DNA of 7,582 nucleotides. Source: Burkholderiales bacterium (lineage in GTDB: Bacteria; Pseudomonadota; Gammaproteobacteria; Burkholderiales; Burkholderiaceae_D). The DNA is taken from contig JAGWUK010000134.1 of NCBI GenBank assembly GCA_028868455.1, positions 1 through 7,582 of the forward strand, given 5' to 3'. The position numbers were made by a program, and so were the translations under genes. This document shows positions 1-7,313 of this stretch, piece after piece. Positions within the stretch are counted from its first letter, which is position 1; every line of letters begins with the position of its first letter. The notes beneath the pieces are model-generated. The model worked only from the letters and a program-made list of their open reading frames with translations. It searched no databases and had not been told where the DNA came from.

Positions 1-42
1 CGCTTTAAGACTAGTAAGACATATACTCCCTCATTTTTTAAT

Positions 43-819
43 TTATGCAGGCATGGCGGCGGCAGTTTGCAACGCCAGCCTGCTCTCTATCATGGCGCAA
101 TAGGCGGGATTGAGTTCAAACCCGACAAAATCACGGCCACAACGCTTGGCAGCGACGGCGGTAGTACCGCTGCCCATGAAAGGGTCAAGTACGATCCCGC
201 CGGGTGGGCAGGATGCCTTGATCATGCGCTCAATGATTTCAAGCGGTTTTTGCGTCGGGTGTTCTTCACGTTCGGCGTGTTCGCGATGCAGACGCGACAC
301 GCTCCAGATATCTTTCGGGTTAAATCCCAGTTCCAGCCATTTGGCACCTTCAAACACTTTACGGCTGCGCGCCTTTTTGGTTTCGGCGTCGTAAGGAATG
401 CGGATTGCATCCAGATCGAAATAATAATCTTTGGCCTTGACGAAAAACCCGATGGTGTCGTGCACCGACGAGTATTTGCGCACACTGCCGCCCATTGACG
501 GCACGCGCCGGTCCCAGATGATTTCATTGACCATCGTCATGCGCTGCTTTAACAGCACGAACACTTCCGGCGAATAGCGCCAGGTCAGGAAAATATACAG
601 ACTGCCATTGGGACGCAACTTGGGTAGCGCCAGATCGATCCATTGCACCATCCAATCCAGATACGCAGCGGATTCGAGCTTGTCAGAATCATTGCCATAG
701 TCTTTGCCCAAACCGTAGGGTGGATCGGCCAGCAATAAATCGACGCTGCCATCGGGCAAGCGCGCCAGACCAGTCAATGCGTCTTCGCAAAAAATACGGT
801 TACGCCAGTCTTGACTCAT
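43..819 (-). CDS. Beta-class site-specific DNA methyltransferase (N6-adenine or N4-cytosine), apparently solitary
   Basis: 258 aa. Transfers a methyl group from S-adenosylmethionine to an exocyclic amino group of adenine (or cytosine) in a specific DNA site. Seen: catalytic motif IV DPPY at residues 32-35, HPTQKP at 187-192, the AdoMet-binding motif DPFMGSGTT at 212-220, and FELNP at 234-238. Catalytic motif before AdoMet motif is the beta-class order (CcrM, M.RsrI and YhdJ type). The region between about 85 and 180 should hold target recognition; the target site cannot be read from sequence. The length fits a compact complete enzyme without the C-terminal extension of CcrM. The ATG at 819 is the only sensible start, because an in-frame TAG lies three codons upstream. 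It starts 17 nt after the hisD stop with only AAGG directly against the ATG, so reinitiation after hisD is likely. No restriction endonuclease is visible, although only 42 bp remain to the left. Adenine specificity is inferred from DPPY and is less certain than the family. Confidence 0.93.
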   Translation of the reverse strand: MSQDWRNRIFCEDALTGLARLPDGSVDLLLADPPYGLGKDYGNDSDKLESAAYLDWMVQWIDLALPKLRPNGSLYIFLTWRYSPEVFVLLKQRMTMVNEIIWDRRVPSMGGSVRKYSSVHDTIGFFVKAKDYYFDLDAIRIPYDAETKKARSRKVFEGAKWLELGFNPKDIWSVSRLHREHAEREEHPTQKPLEIIERMIKASCPPGGIVLDPFMGSGTTAVAAKRCGRDFVGFELNPAYCAMIESRLALQTAAAMPA

Positions 820-839
820 CCTTGGCTACTCATCACTTA
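816..839 (-). other. hisD/methyltransferase junction with hidden ATGA overlap
   Basis: The hisD stop TAA (839-837) is followed in the same frame by GTG ATG AGT AGC CAA GGA and then TGA (818-816). This TGA overlaps the methyltransferase ATG (819-817) as ATGA. The methyltransferase has no well-spaced Shine-Dalgarno of its own. GAGG near the end of hisD lies 9 nt before the in-frame GTG. Reinitiation, or a six-codon mini-ORF ending on the methyltransferase start, could therefore set its expression. The bases are seen; the mechanism is inferred. Confidence 0.5.
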
Positions 840-2150
840 TTTCAGCCTCAGCTCGGCACTGCGTGCATGCGCCTGCAAACCTTCGCCATACGCCAGTTCT
901 GCGGCGACTTTGCCGAGCGTTTGCGCTCCTTGTTCGCTGACGTAAATAACGGAGGAACGTTTCTGAAAATCGTACACACCCAGCGGTGAAGAAAAGCGCG
1001 CCGTACGCGAAGTCGGCAACACATGGTTCGGGCCTGCACAATAATCGCCGAGTGCCTCCGAAGAATAGCGCCCAAGAAACAGCGCACCGGCATGGCGAAT
1101 CTGATCCGCCCATTGCTGCGGTTGTTCAGCAGAGATTTCCAGATGTTCGGCTGCAATACTGTTGGCAATGGCACATGCCTCTGCCATGTCACGCACCTTG
1201 ATCAGGGCACCGCGATTGGCCAGCGATGTCCGTATCACTTCGTGACGCGGCATGCCCGGCAACAGCCGCGCAATGCTGGCCTGCACCGCTTCGATATAGG
1301 CCGCATCGGGGCAAAGCAAAATCGACTGCGCCAGTTCATCGTGCTCGGCCTGCGAAAATAAATCCATCGCCACCCAGTCAGGATCGGTCGTGCCATCGCA
1401 CAGCACCAAAATCTCGGACGGTCCGGCAATCATGTCGATACCGACCGTGCCAAACACGCGGCGTTTGGCGGCAGCCACATAGGCATTGCCAGGGCCGACG
1501 ATCTTATCGACTTGCGGGATGGTCGCCGTACCATACGCCAATGCACCGACAGCTTGCGCACCGCCAATTGTGAAAACACGATCGACGCCGGCGATGGCCG
1601 CAGCGGCCAGTACCAGCGGATTTTTTACGCCATCCGGCGTCGGCACCACCATGATGATTTCCTGCACACCCGCCACCTTGGCCGGAATCGCATTCATCAG
1701 CACAGACGACGGGTAAGCCGCTTTACCACCTGGCACATAAATGCCAACACGATCCAGCGGCGTGACTTTTTGCCCGAGCACTGTGCCATCCGCCTCGGTA
1801 TAGCTGAAACCGGCCGAGCCACATTCTGCTTTTTGCCGTTCGTGATAAGCGCGCACGCGTTGCGCGGCGGCCTGCAAGGCAGCGCGACGCTCTGGCGCCA
1901 ACGCATCCAGCGCCGCCTGCATTTCAGCTTGCGACAATTCAAGCGCAGCAACACTGTCGGCGTCCAAACGATCAAAGCGCTGGGTTGCCTCCAGCACGGC
2001 GGCGTCACCATGCATTTTGACGCTGGCCAGTATTTGTGCTGCGGCACGGTCTATCGCCTCATCCTCACTGGCTTCAAATGCCAGCAAAGACGACAATTTG
2101 GCGGAAAAATCGGGTTCGGCTGAATCCAGCCGCGCAATCAGGGATGCCAT
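837..2150 (-). CDS. hisD: Histidinol dehydrogenase
   Basis: 437 aa, the normal length. Catalyses the last two steps of histidine synthesis, L-histidinol to L-histidinal to L-histidine, with NAD+ and a bound zinc; cytosolic homodimer. Seen: the family signature beginning [12 protein letters not shown] at 219-230 and running to AGPSEI at 242-247; SQAEHDE at 266-272, giving zinc ligands Gln267 and His270; the catalytic Glu335-His336 pair in [16 protein letters not shown] at 368-376, giving zinc ligand Asp369; and His428 near the C-terminus as the last zinc ligand. Every residue expected from the E. coli enzyme is present, so it should be active. ATG at 2150 is preceded by AAGAGA at suitable spacing and lies 23 nt after the hisG stop. 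Downstream, hisC or hisB would normally follow in this group, but a methyltransferase comes next. Confidence 0.98.
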   Translation of the reverse strand: MASLIARLDSAEPDFSAKLSSLLAFEASEDEAIDRAAAQILASVKMHGDAAVLEATQRFDRLDADSVAALELSQAEMQAALDALAPERRAALQAAAQRVRAYHERQKAECGSAGFSYTEADGTVLGQKVTPLDRVGIYVPGGKAAYPSSVLMNAIPAKVAGVQEIIMVVPTPDGVKNPLVLAAAAIAGVDRVFTIGGAQAVGALAYGTATIPQVDKIVGPGNAYVAAAKRRVFGTVGIDMIAGPSEILVLCDGTTDPDWVAMDLFSQAEHDELAQSILLCPDAAYIEAVQASIARLLPGMPRHEVIRTSLANRGALIKVRDMAEACAIANSIAAEHLEISAEQPQQWADQIRHAGALFLGRYSSEALGDYCAGPNHVLPTSRTARFSSPLGVYDFQKRSSVIYVSEQGAQTLGKVAAELAYGEGLQAHARSAELRLK

Positions 2151-2173
2151 GCGATTCTCTTCAGATAAGTCAG

Positions 2174-2838
2174 TTAATTTGCTGCCGCAGCCCTTGCCAC
2201 AGAGGCGCGGTCAAAGGCTTCGAGTATAGGTTGCAGACGTTCGCGTTTTAATTTCAGCGAGGCCTGATTCACTACCAGACGTGAAGAAATGTCCATGATG
2301 TGCTCAACCTCCACCAGATTATTGGCGCGCAATGTGCTGCCGGTACTGACCAGATCCACAATCGCATCCGACAAGCCAACCAGCGGCGCCAGCTCCATGG
2401 AACCGTACAGTTTAATCAGATCAACGTGCACGCCCTTACTGGCAAAGTGCTCACGCGCTGTTTCCGTGTACTTGGTCGCCACGCGCAAGCGCGCGCCCTG
2501 CCGCACCGCATTGACGTAATCAAAACCAGCCGAAACCGCGACCGACATGCGGCATTTGGCGATCTGCAAATCGATAGGCTGGTACAAACCTTCGCCGCCG
2601 TGTTCGTACAAAACGTCTTTACCTGCCACTCCGAAATCCGCCGCGCCATATTGCACATAAGTTGGCACATCGGAAGCGCGTACGATAATGACACGCACGT
2701 CGGCATCATTGGTTGGCAAAATCAGCTTGCGTGATTTTTCCGGGTCTTCCATGACGCGGATGCCAGCTGCTTCCAGCAATGGCAGGGTTTCTTCAAAAAT
2801 GCGGCCTTTGGACAAAGCCAATGTCAATTGCGCTGTCA

Positions 2839-2839
<1 letters not shown>
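2174..2839 (-). CDS. hisG: ATP phosphoribosyltransferase, short catalytic form
   Basis: 221 aa. Catalyses the first committed step of histidine synthesis, joining ATP and PRPP to form N1-(5-phosphoribosyl)-ATP; cytosolic. Seen: the N-terminal start [34 protein letters not shown] at 144-163 and the PRPP-binding loop [12 protein letters not shown] at 164-175. The protein ends shortly after the second domain and lacks the C-terminal regulatory domain of the roughly 300-aa long form. Short HisG proteins need the aminoacyl-tRNA-synthetase-like partner HisZ for activity and for histidine feedback; hisZ is not in this window and must be elsewhere. The start codon shares one base with the murA stop (TAATG, 2841-2837), so translation is probably coupled to murA. 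No histidine-rich leader peptide or attenuator precedes it. Confidence 0.97.
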
Positions 2840-4325
<1,486 letters not shown>

Positions 4326-4330
4326 GGTGA

Positions 4331-4337
4331 CTCTCTC
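4331..4337 (-). promoter_or_regulatory. Ribosome binding site for ibaG (GTG start)
   Basis: GAGAGAG on the minus strand, 5 nt before GTG at 4325. It supports the non-ATG start, since no ATG in this frame would leave a complete BolA domain. Confidence 0.75.
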
Positions 4338-4347
4338 AATAACAAAA

Positions 4348-5112
4348 TTAGTGACGTAACTTATAACCGCGTTTCAGCATCTGTACGGCTATCGCGGACA
4401 AAAGGATGAAAAACACAGAGACAATCGCAAAACTGTAAAAAGGGTCGATATCGGACTTGCCAAAGAAGCCGTAACGAAAACCATCGATCATGTAGAAAAA
4501 GGGATTGAAGCGAGAAATAGTTTGCCAGATCGCAGGCAAAGAATGGATAGAATAAAACACGCCGGATAAAAATGTCGCCGGCATGATCAGGAAATTCTGA
4601 AATGCCGCCAGCTGGTCAAATTTTTCTGCCCAGATGCCCGCAATCAAACCCATGGTTCCCAGCATGGCGGCACCGAGCAAGGAAAAAATCACTATCCACC
4701 ATGGCGCAACAAAGCTCAGATGCGTCATCCAGACTGTCACGATGAATACGCCCGCGCCGACGGCCAGTCCGCGCAGAATTGCCGCCAGAACATAGGCGCC
4801 ATATAGCTCCCAATGCGACAAAGGCGGCAATAAAACGAAAACCAGGTTACCGGTGATCTTGGATTGAATCAGCGATGAAGAAGAGTTCGCAAAGGCATTT
4901 TGCAAGACGCTCATCATCACCAGTCCCGGCACCAGAAATGCCGTGTATTTGACGCCTGGATAAACTTGCACATGATCTTCCAGCACATGGCCGAAGATCA
5001 GCAGATACAACAAGGACGTCATGATAGGAGCGGTAATGGTCTGGGTTGCCACCTTCCAGAAACGCAACACCTCTTTGTACAGCAACGTATTAAAACCAGT
5101 CATGCCTGTCAT
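4348..5112 (-). CDS. ABC-2 type exporter permease (YadH-like)
   Basis: 254 aa. Membrane half of an ABC-2 family exporter in the inner membrane, working with the ATPase encoded just upstream. Seen: a short amphipathic N-terminus (FNTLLYKEVLRFWK), then about six hydrophobic segments near residues 27-47, 58-78, 103-127, 137-160, 170-190 and 226-246. Typical ABC-2 stretches are FLVPGLVMMSVLQNAF (59-74), with ITGNL at 86-90, and LSGVFYSIHSLP at 182-193 followed by NPFFYMIDGFRYG at 203-215. The frame is open 11 codons further upstream. I chose ATG 5112 because GGAGGG lies 8 nt before it and because it begins 4 nt after the ATPase stop; a second ATG follows three codons later. The protein resembles E. 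coli YadH, whose substrate is not established. Polysaccharide, lipid or drug export are all possible, and nothing here decides between them. Confidence 0.92.
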   Translation of the reverse strand: MTGMTGFNTLLYKEVLRFWKVATQTITAPIMTSLLYLLIFGHVLEDHVQVYPGVKYTAFLVPGLVMMSVLQNAFANSSSSLIQSKITGNLVFVLLPPLSHWELYGAYVLAAILRGLAVGAGVFIVTVWMTHLSFVAPWWIVIFSLLGAAMLGTMGLIAGIWAEKFDQLAAFQNFLIMPATFLSGVFYSIHSLPAIWQTISRFNPFFYMIDGFRYGFFGKSDIDPFYSFAIVSVFFILLSAIAVQMLKRGYKLRH

Positions 5113-5116
5113 TGAT

Positions 5117-6031
5117 TTAGCCCTCCATGATTTGCAGGAAGACATCTTCCAGATCGGCTTGCAGCAGTTGCAAATCTTCCAGCACGCAGCCAGCCATGCG
5201 CAGGTCAGCCAGCATATTTTCGACTTGTCCGTAATCCGTCACGCGCAGGAAAAACTGGCGCGGGTCCGAAGGCGTTTCGTGACTGATGACCGCACTTTGC
5301 AGGCTGCCAGGCAAATTCACATTGCCTGCTGCACTCAGCGTCACGCGTAATTGCGAACCGGAAATGCGTTTGATCAAGGCAGCGGTACTGTCCAGGGCCA
5401 CCACTTTGCCTGATTTCAGCATCGCGATGCGGTTGCACAGCGCCTGGGCTTCTTCCAGGTAATGCGTCGTCAGCACTACCGTATGCCCTTCGCGATTCAG
5501 TCTGGCGACGAATTGCCATAAAGTTTGGCGTAATTCAACATCAACACCGGCAGTTGGCTCATCGAGCACGATGACCGGCGGCTTGTGGACTAATGCCTGC
5601 GCAACCAGCACGCGTCGCTTCATCCCGCCGGACAAAGCGCGCATATTGGTGTCGGCTTTATTGGTCAGATCGAGGTTTTCCATCACCTCATCTATCCATT
5701 TGTCATTATTTCTCAAGCCGAAATAGCCGGATTGCATGCGCAGAGTTTCACGCACAGTAAAAAATGGGTCGAACACCAGTTCTTGCGGCACCACGCCGAG
5801 GTTACGGCGCGCATTGCGATAATCGCTGACGACATCATGTCCCTGCACGGTCACATTGCCGGCGTCGGCGCGATTCAGTCCGGCGATGATGGAAATCAGC
5901 GTGGTTTTGCCAGCGCCGTTAGGCCCGAGCAAACCGAAGAATTCGCCTTCTTCAATCGAAAGCGAAACGCCACCCAGCGCTTGCAGCGACTGGTAACGTT
6001 TTTGAATATTGGTAATTTGTATGGCTGCCAT
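5117..6031 (-). CDS. ABC-2 type exporter ATP-binding protein (YadG-like)
   Basis: 304 aa. Cytoplasmic ATPase that powers the adjacent ABC-2 permease. Seen, in order: Walker A GPNGAGKT at 36-43, Q-loop Gln83 in VVPQELVF, the ABC signature LSGGMKRR at 133-140, Walker B VIVLDEPT at 153-160 with catalytic Glu158, D-loop AGVD at 161-164, and H-loop His190 in TTHYLEEA. All ATPase residues are intact. A C-terminal extension of about 80 residues follows the nucleotide-binding domain, common in exporter ATPases of this group. The open frame runs upstream to 6160, but those residues look non-coding and overlap the promoter. ATG 6031 (MAAIQITN) fits the domain start. GTG 6046 is a possible alternative with GGGG 7 nt before it. 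The gene has its own likely promoter and leader, so it may begin a transcription unit that runs on through ibaG, murA and his genes. Confidence 0.94.
   Translation of the reverse strand: MAAIQITNIQKRYQSLQALGGVSLSIEEGEFFGLLGPNGAGKTTLISIIAGLNRADAGNVTVQGHDVVSDYRNARRNLGVVPQELVFDPFFTVRETLRMQSGYFGLRNNDKWIDEVMENLDLTNKADTNMRALSGGMKRRVLVAQALVHKPPVIVLDEPTAGVDVELRQTLWQFVARLNREGHTVVLTTHYLEEAQALCNRIAMLKSGKVVALDSTAALIKRISGSQLRVTLSAAGNVNLPGSLQSAVISHETPSDPRQFFLRVTDYGQVENMLADLRMAGCVLEDLQLLQADLEDVFLQIMEG
5121..5126 (-). promoter_or_regulatory. Ribosome binding site deciding the permease start
   Basis: GGAGGG lies inside the last codons of the upstream ATPase gene, 8 nt before ATG 5112. It is a near-perfect Shine-Dalgarno and argues against the longer open frame beginning at 5145, which would overlap the ATPase by 29 nt. 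Confidence 0.8.
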
Positions 6032-6042
6032 CTGGCTTGCTT

Positions 6043-6105
6043 GCACTAAGGTGCCCCAAGGTATCAGGAAATCCTGAAGAATTGCCACGCATGTGGCGAA
6101 ACCTT
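6043..6105 (-). other. Potentially structured 5' leader with three short hairpins
   Basis: Between the -10 box and ATG 6031 the minus strand holds three successive perfect hairpins. They are GCCAC-ATGC-GTGGC (6097-6084), TCAGGA-TT-TCCTGA (6077-6064) and GCAC-CTTA-GTGC (6054-6043). The arms AAGGT (6105-6101) and ACCTT (6062-6058) could close the first two into a multibranch fold. The third covers the alternative GTG start and lies 11 nt before the ATG. The pairings are read directly; folding and any regulatory role are inferred. It matches no riboswitch class I recognise. Confidence 0.45.
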
Positions 6106-6107
6106 TG

Positions 6108-6136
6108 ATTATAGGGGATTTTTTGTTTCCGGATTG
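6108..6136 (-). promoter_or_regulatory. Likely sigma-70 promoter for the ABC exporter unit
   Basis: A perfect -10 hexamer TATAAT lies at 6113-6108. No good -35 is present: at 17-bp spacing the hexamer is CAATCC (6136-6131), and at 19 bp it is TTCAAT. The spacer contains an A-tract. Transcription would start near 6104-6101, giving a leader of about 70 nt. The weak -35 suggests low or activator-dependent activity, which is an inference. Confidence 0.55.
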
Positions 6137-6184
6137 AAGCACTGCACGCAATTGCAGCAATGGAATGCAGCACCTCAGCGGGGT

Positions 6185-6233
6185 TTGCGCCAGCGCAATA
6201 AAAAATCAAGGAAGAAAGTTTTATTGCGCCAGC
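6185..6233 (-). repeat. Three-arm inverted repeat behind mlaB with alternative pairings
   Basis: On the plus strand GCGCAATAAAA (6193-6203) is the exact reverse complement of TTTTATTGCGC (6219-6229), an 11-bp stem with a 15-nt loop. The same middle arm also pairs with TTGCGC at 6185-6190 (6 bp, 2-nt spacer). The 10-mer TTGCGCCAGC occurs twice, at 6185-6194 and 6224-6233. The element lies 13 nt after the mlaB stop. No U-tract follows the stem in the transcript, so it is not a standard intrinsic terminator. It may protect the mla mRNA 3' end or bind a protein. Confidence 0.6.
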
Positions 6234-6246
6234 ATGGCGAAAAGAT

Positions 6247-6522
6247 TCAATGTCGCCCGGGGACGGCGTTTTGAAATTGCTCAGCGAGTCCGTAGAGCTT
6301 GACCAGACTGGTCAGGTCTGCGGGAATGGCATGAAATTGCAGGGTTTTACCTTGCTGCAATGCACAGCGTTGCCATGCGATCATCACTGCAACAGCGGAC
6401 GAATCAACGCGAGCCAGCCCGGAGAGGTCGAATTCCGACTCTCCGGCACTGATCGCAGCAATACCGGCAGCAACAACTTCATTGGCAGTGTTCTGACTTA
6501 ACTCGCCTGCGACTTTATACAC
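6247..6522 (-). CDS. mlaB: MlaB-like STAS-domain protein
   Basis: 91 aa, a complete small STAS domain. In E. coli MlaB is the cytoplasmic STAS subunit bound to the ATPase MlaF in the inner-membrane MlaFEDB phospholipid transporter, and it is needed for complex stability and activity. Seen: FDLSGLARVDSSAVAVMIAW at 31-50, the core strand, loop and helix of STAS proteins, with Ser41/Ser42 after Asp40 where E. coli MlaB has its key threonine. The C-terminal half (LQFHAIPADLTSLVKLYGL) also fits the fold. The start is GTG at 6522 with GGAG at 6532-6529 and a 6-nt spacer. It begins 17 nt after the mlaC stop, so the two are co-transcribed. The sequence alone would only say STAS domain; adjacency to mlaC makes MlaB the assignment. 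Confidence 0.9.
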   Translation of the reverse strand: MYKVAGELSQNTANEVVAAGIAAISAGESEFDLSGLARVDSSAVAVMIAWQRCALQQGKTLQFHAIPADLTSLVKLYGLAEQFQNAVPGRH

Positions 6523-6528
6523 AACGTA

Positions 6529-6532
6529 CTCC
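6529..6532 (-). promoter_or_regulatory. Ribosome binding site for mlaB (GTG start)
   Basis: GGAG on the minus strand in the 17-nt mlaC-mlaB gap, 6 nt before GTG 6522. It supports this non-ATG start. Confidence 0.7.
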
Positions 6533-6539
6533 GTTTGGC

Positions 6540-7187
6540 TTATTTGGATGCAGTTTTACCATTGCTGGCTGCTGCCAGTCGCTTGTTCTTTTCAGCCAGC
6601 GCCTTGATCAGGCCATCAATTCCGGATTTACTGATTTCAGCAGTGAAAGTGCCCTTGTACGTTTCCACCAGCCAGGCTCCCAGAACATTGATGTCATAAA
6701 TCTTCCAGCCGCCAGGCATTTTTTGCAGACGATAATTCAACTGAATTGGTTCGCCACGCGACTGAATCACTTGCGAACGGACTTCCACTTCGGTGTCTTC
6801 CGGTGCGGCGCGCATAGGTTTGAACTCTACGCGTTGGTCCTTGATCTGCGAAATTGCGCCGGAATAAGTGAATACCAGCAGACTACGGAATTCGTTCGTC
6901 AATTGCTGTTGCTGTTCCGGCGTTGCAGAACGCCAGTTTTTGCCGGCAGCCAGCGAAGTCATTCTCTGGAAATCGATATACGGCAGAATTTTGCTCTCAA
7001 CCAGTTCATAGACGCGTTTTTGATTGCCGCCTTGAATGTCCTTGTCATTCTTGGCAATATCCAGAATTTCCTGACTCAGTCGTTTCATCAACTGATCAGG
7101 CGCCTCTTCCGCTGCCATGCCGGGCGCAGCAAATGCCAGGCTGGTGAACGCGAATAAGAAAAATCGTTTAATTAAAGTTTTCATCAT
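6540..7187 (-). CDS. mlaC: Periplasmic phospholipid-binding protein MlaC (Ttg2D)
   Basis: 215 aa. Soluble periplasmic carrier that shuttles phospholipids between the outer-membrane MlaA complex and the inner-membrane MlaFEDB complex. Seen: a Sec signal peptide with basic start (MMKTLIKR), hydrophobic core FFLFAFTSLAFA and likely cleavage after GMA at residue 25, or after AFA at 20. The mature part has the MlaC/Ttg2D stretch ILPYIDFQRMTSLAAGKNWR, then ATPEQQQQLTNEFRSLLVFTYS and PGGWKIYDINVLGAWLVETY. A lysine-rich C-terminal tail ends the protein. Two adjacent ATG codons are possible starts (7187 and 7184). AGAGGA at 7199-7194 sits 6 nt before the first and 9 nt before the second. The gap of 126 nt from mlaA is larger than others in the cluster. 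Confidence 0.96.
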   Translation of the reverse strand: MMKTLIKRFFLFAFTSLAFAAPGMAAEEAPDQLMKRLSQEILDIAKNDKDIQGGNQKRVYELVESKILPYIDFQRMTSLAAGKNWRSATPEQQQQLTNEFRSLLVFTYSGAISQIKDQRVEFKPMRAAPEDTEVEVRSQVIQSRGEPIQLNYRLQKMPGGWKIYDINVLGAWLVETYKGTFTAEISKSGIDGLIKALAEKNKRLAAASNGKTASK

Positions 7188-7224
7188 TGTTTATCCTCTG
7201 TATGCGGCCTACCTACCGCTATTA

Positions 7225-7253
7225 ACCTGTCAACCGGAACGATGGTTGACGGT
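7225..7253 (-). repeat. Inverted repeat between mlaA and mlaC
   Basis: GTCAACC (7229-7235) and GGTTGAC (7244-7250) are perfect 7-bp arms around an 8-nt spacer. With one bulged base (7228) the pairing extends three more base pairs, ACC 7225-7227 with GGT 7251-7253. It sits about 40 nt before the mlaC start. No U-tract follows on the minus strand, so an intrinsic terminator is not supported. It could be an mRNA hairpin or an operator for a dimeric regulator. The 3' arm contains TTGACA but no matching -10 box follows at 15-19 bp. Confidence 0.5.
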
Positions 7254-7313
7254 CGTCATAATTTCTTACAAATGATTGCGACGCCTGGGCGCCACAAAAA
7301 TCTGCCAAATTGG

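Noticed and set aside
43..819. Restriction-modification system
   Set aside because: Only the methyltransferase is present; every neighbouring gene to the right is housekeeping. A partner left of the window cannot be excluded.
1512..2123. 203-codon open frame on the plus strand opposite hisD
   Set aside because: Antisense to a fully conserved hisD; its composition (rich in Arg, His and Gln) is typical of a reverse-strand shadow.
2151..2173. His attenuator or histidine-rich leader peptide
   Set aside because: The gaps around hisG and hisD are too short (1-nt overlap and 23 nt), and no run of histidine codons is present.
5113..5145. Permease start at 5145
   Set aside because: It would overlap the ATPase end by 29 nt and ignore the GGAGGG site that fits ATG 5112.
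6032..6160. N-terminal extension of the ABC ATPase up to an ATG at 6160
   Set aside because: The 43 extra residues precede the normal domain start, show no family similarity and overlap the TATAAT box and leader hairpins.
6193..6229. Intrinsic terminator behind mlaB
   Set aside because: The stem is A/T-rich on one side, has a 15-nt loop, and no U-tract follows it on the transcribed strand. It was kept as a repeat only.
7228..7233. TTGACA as the -35 box of an mlaC promoter
   Set aside because: No -10-like hexamer follows at 15-19 bp, and the bases belong to the inverted repeat.
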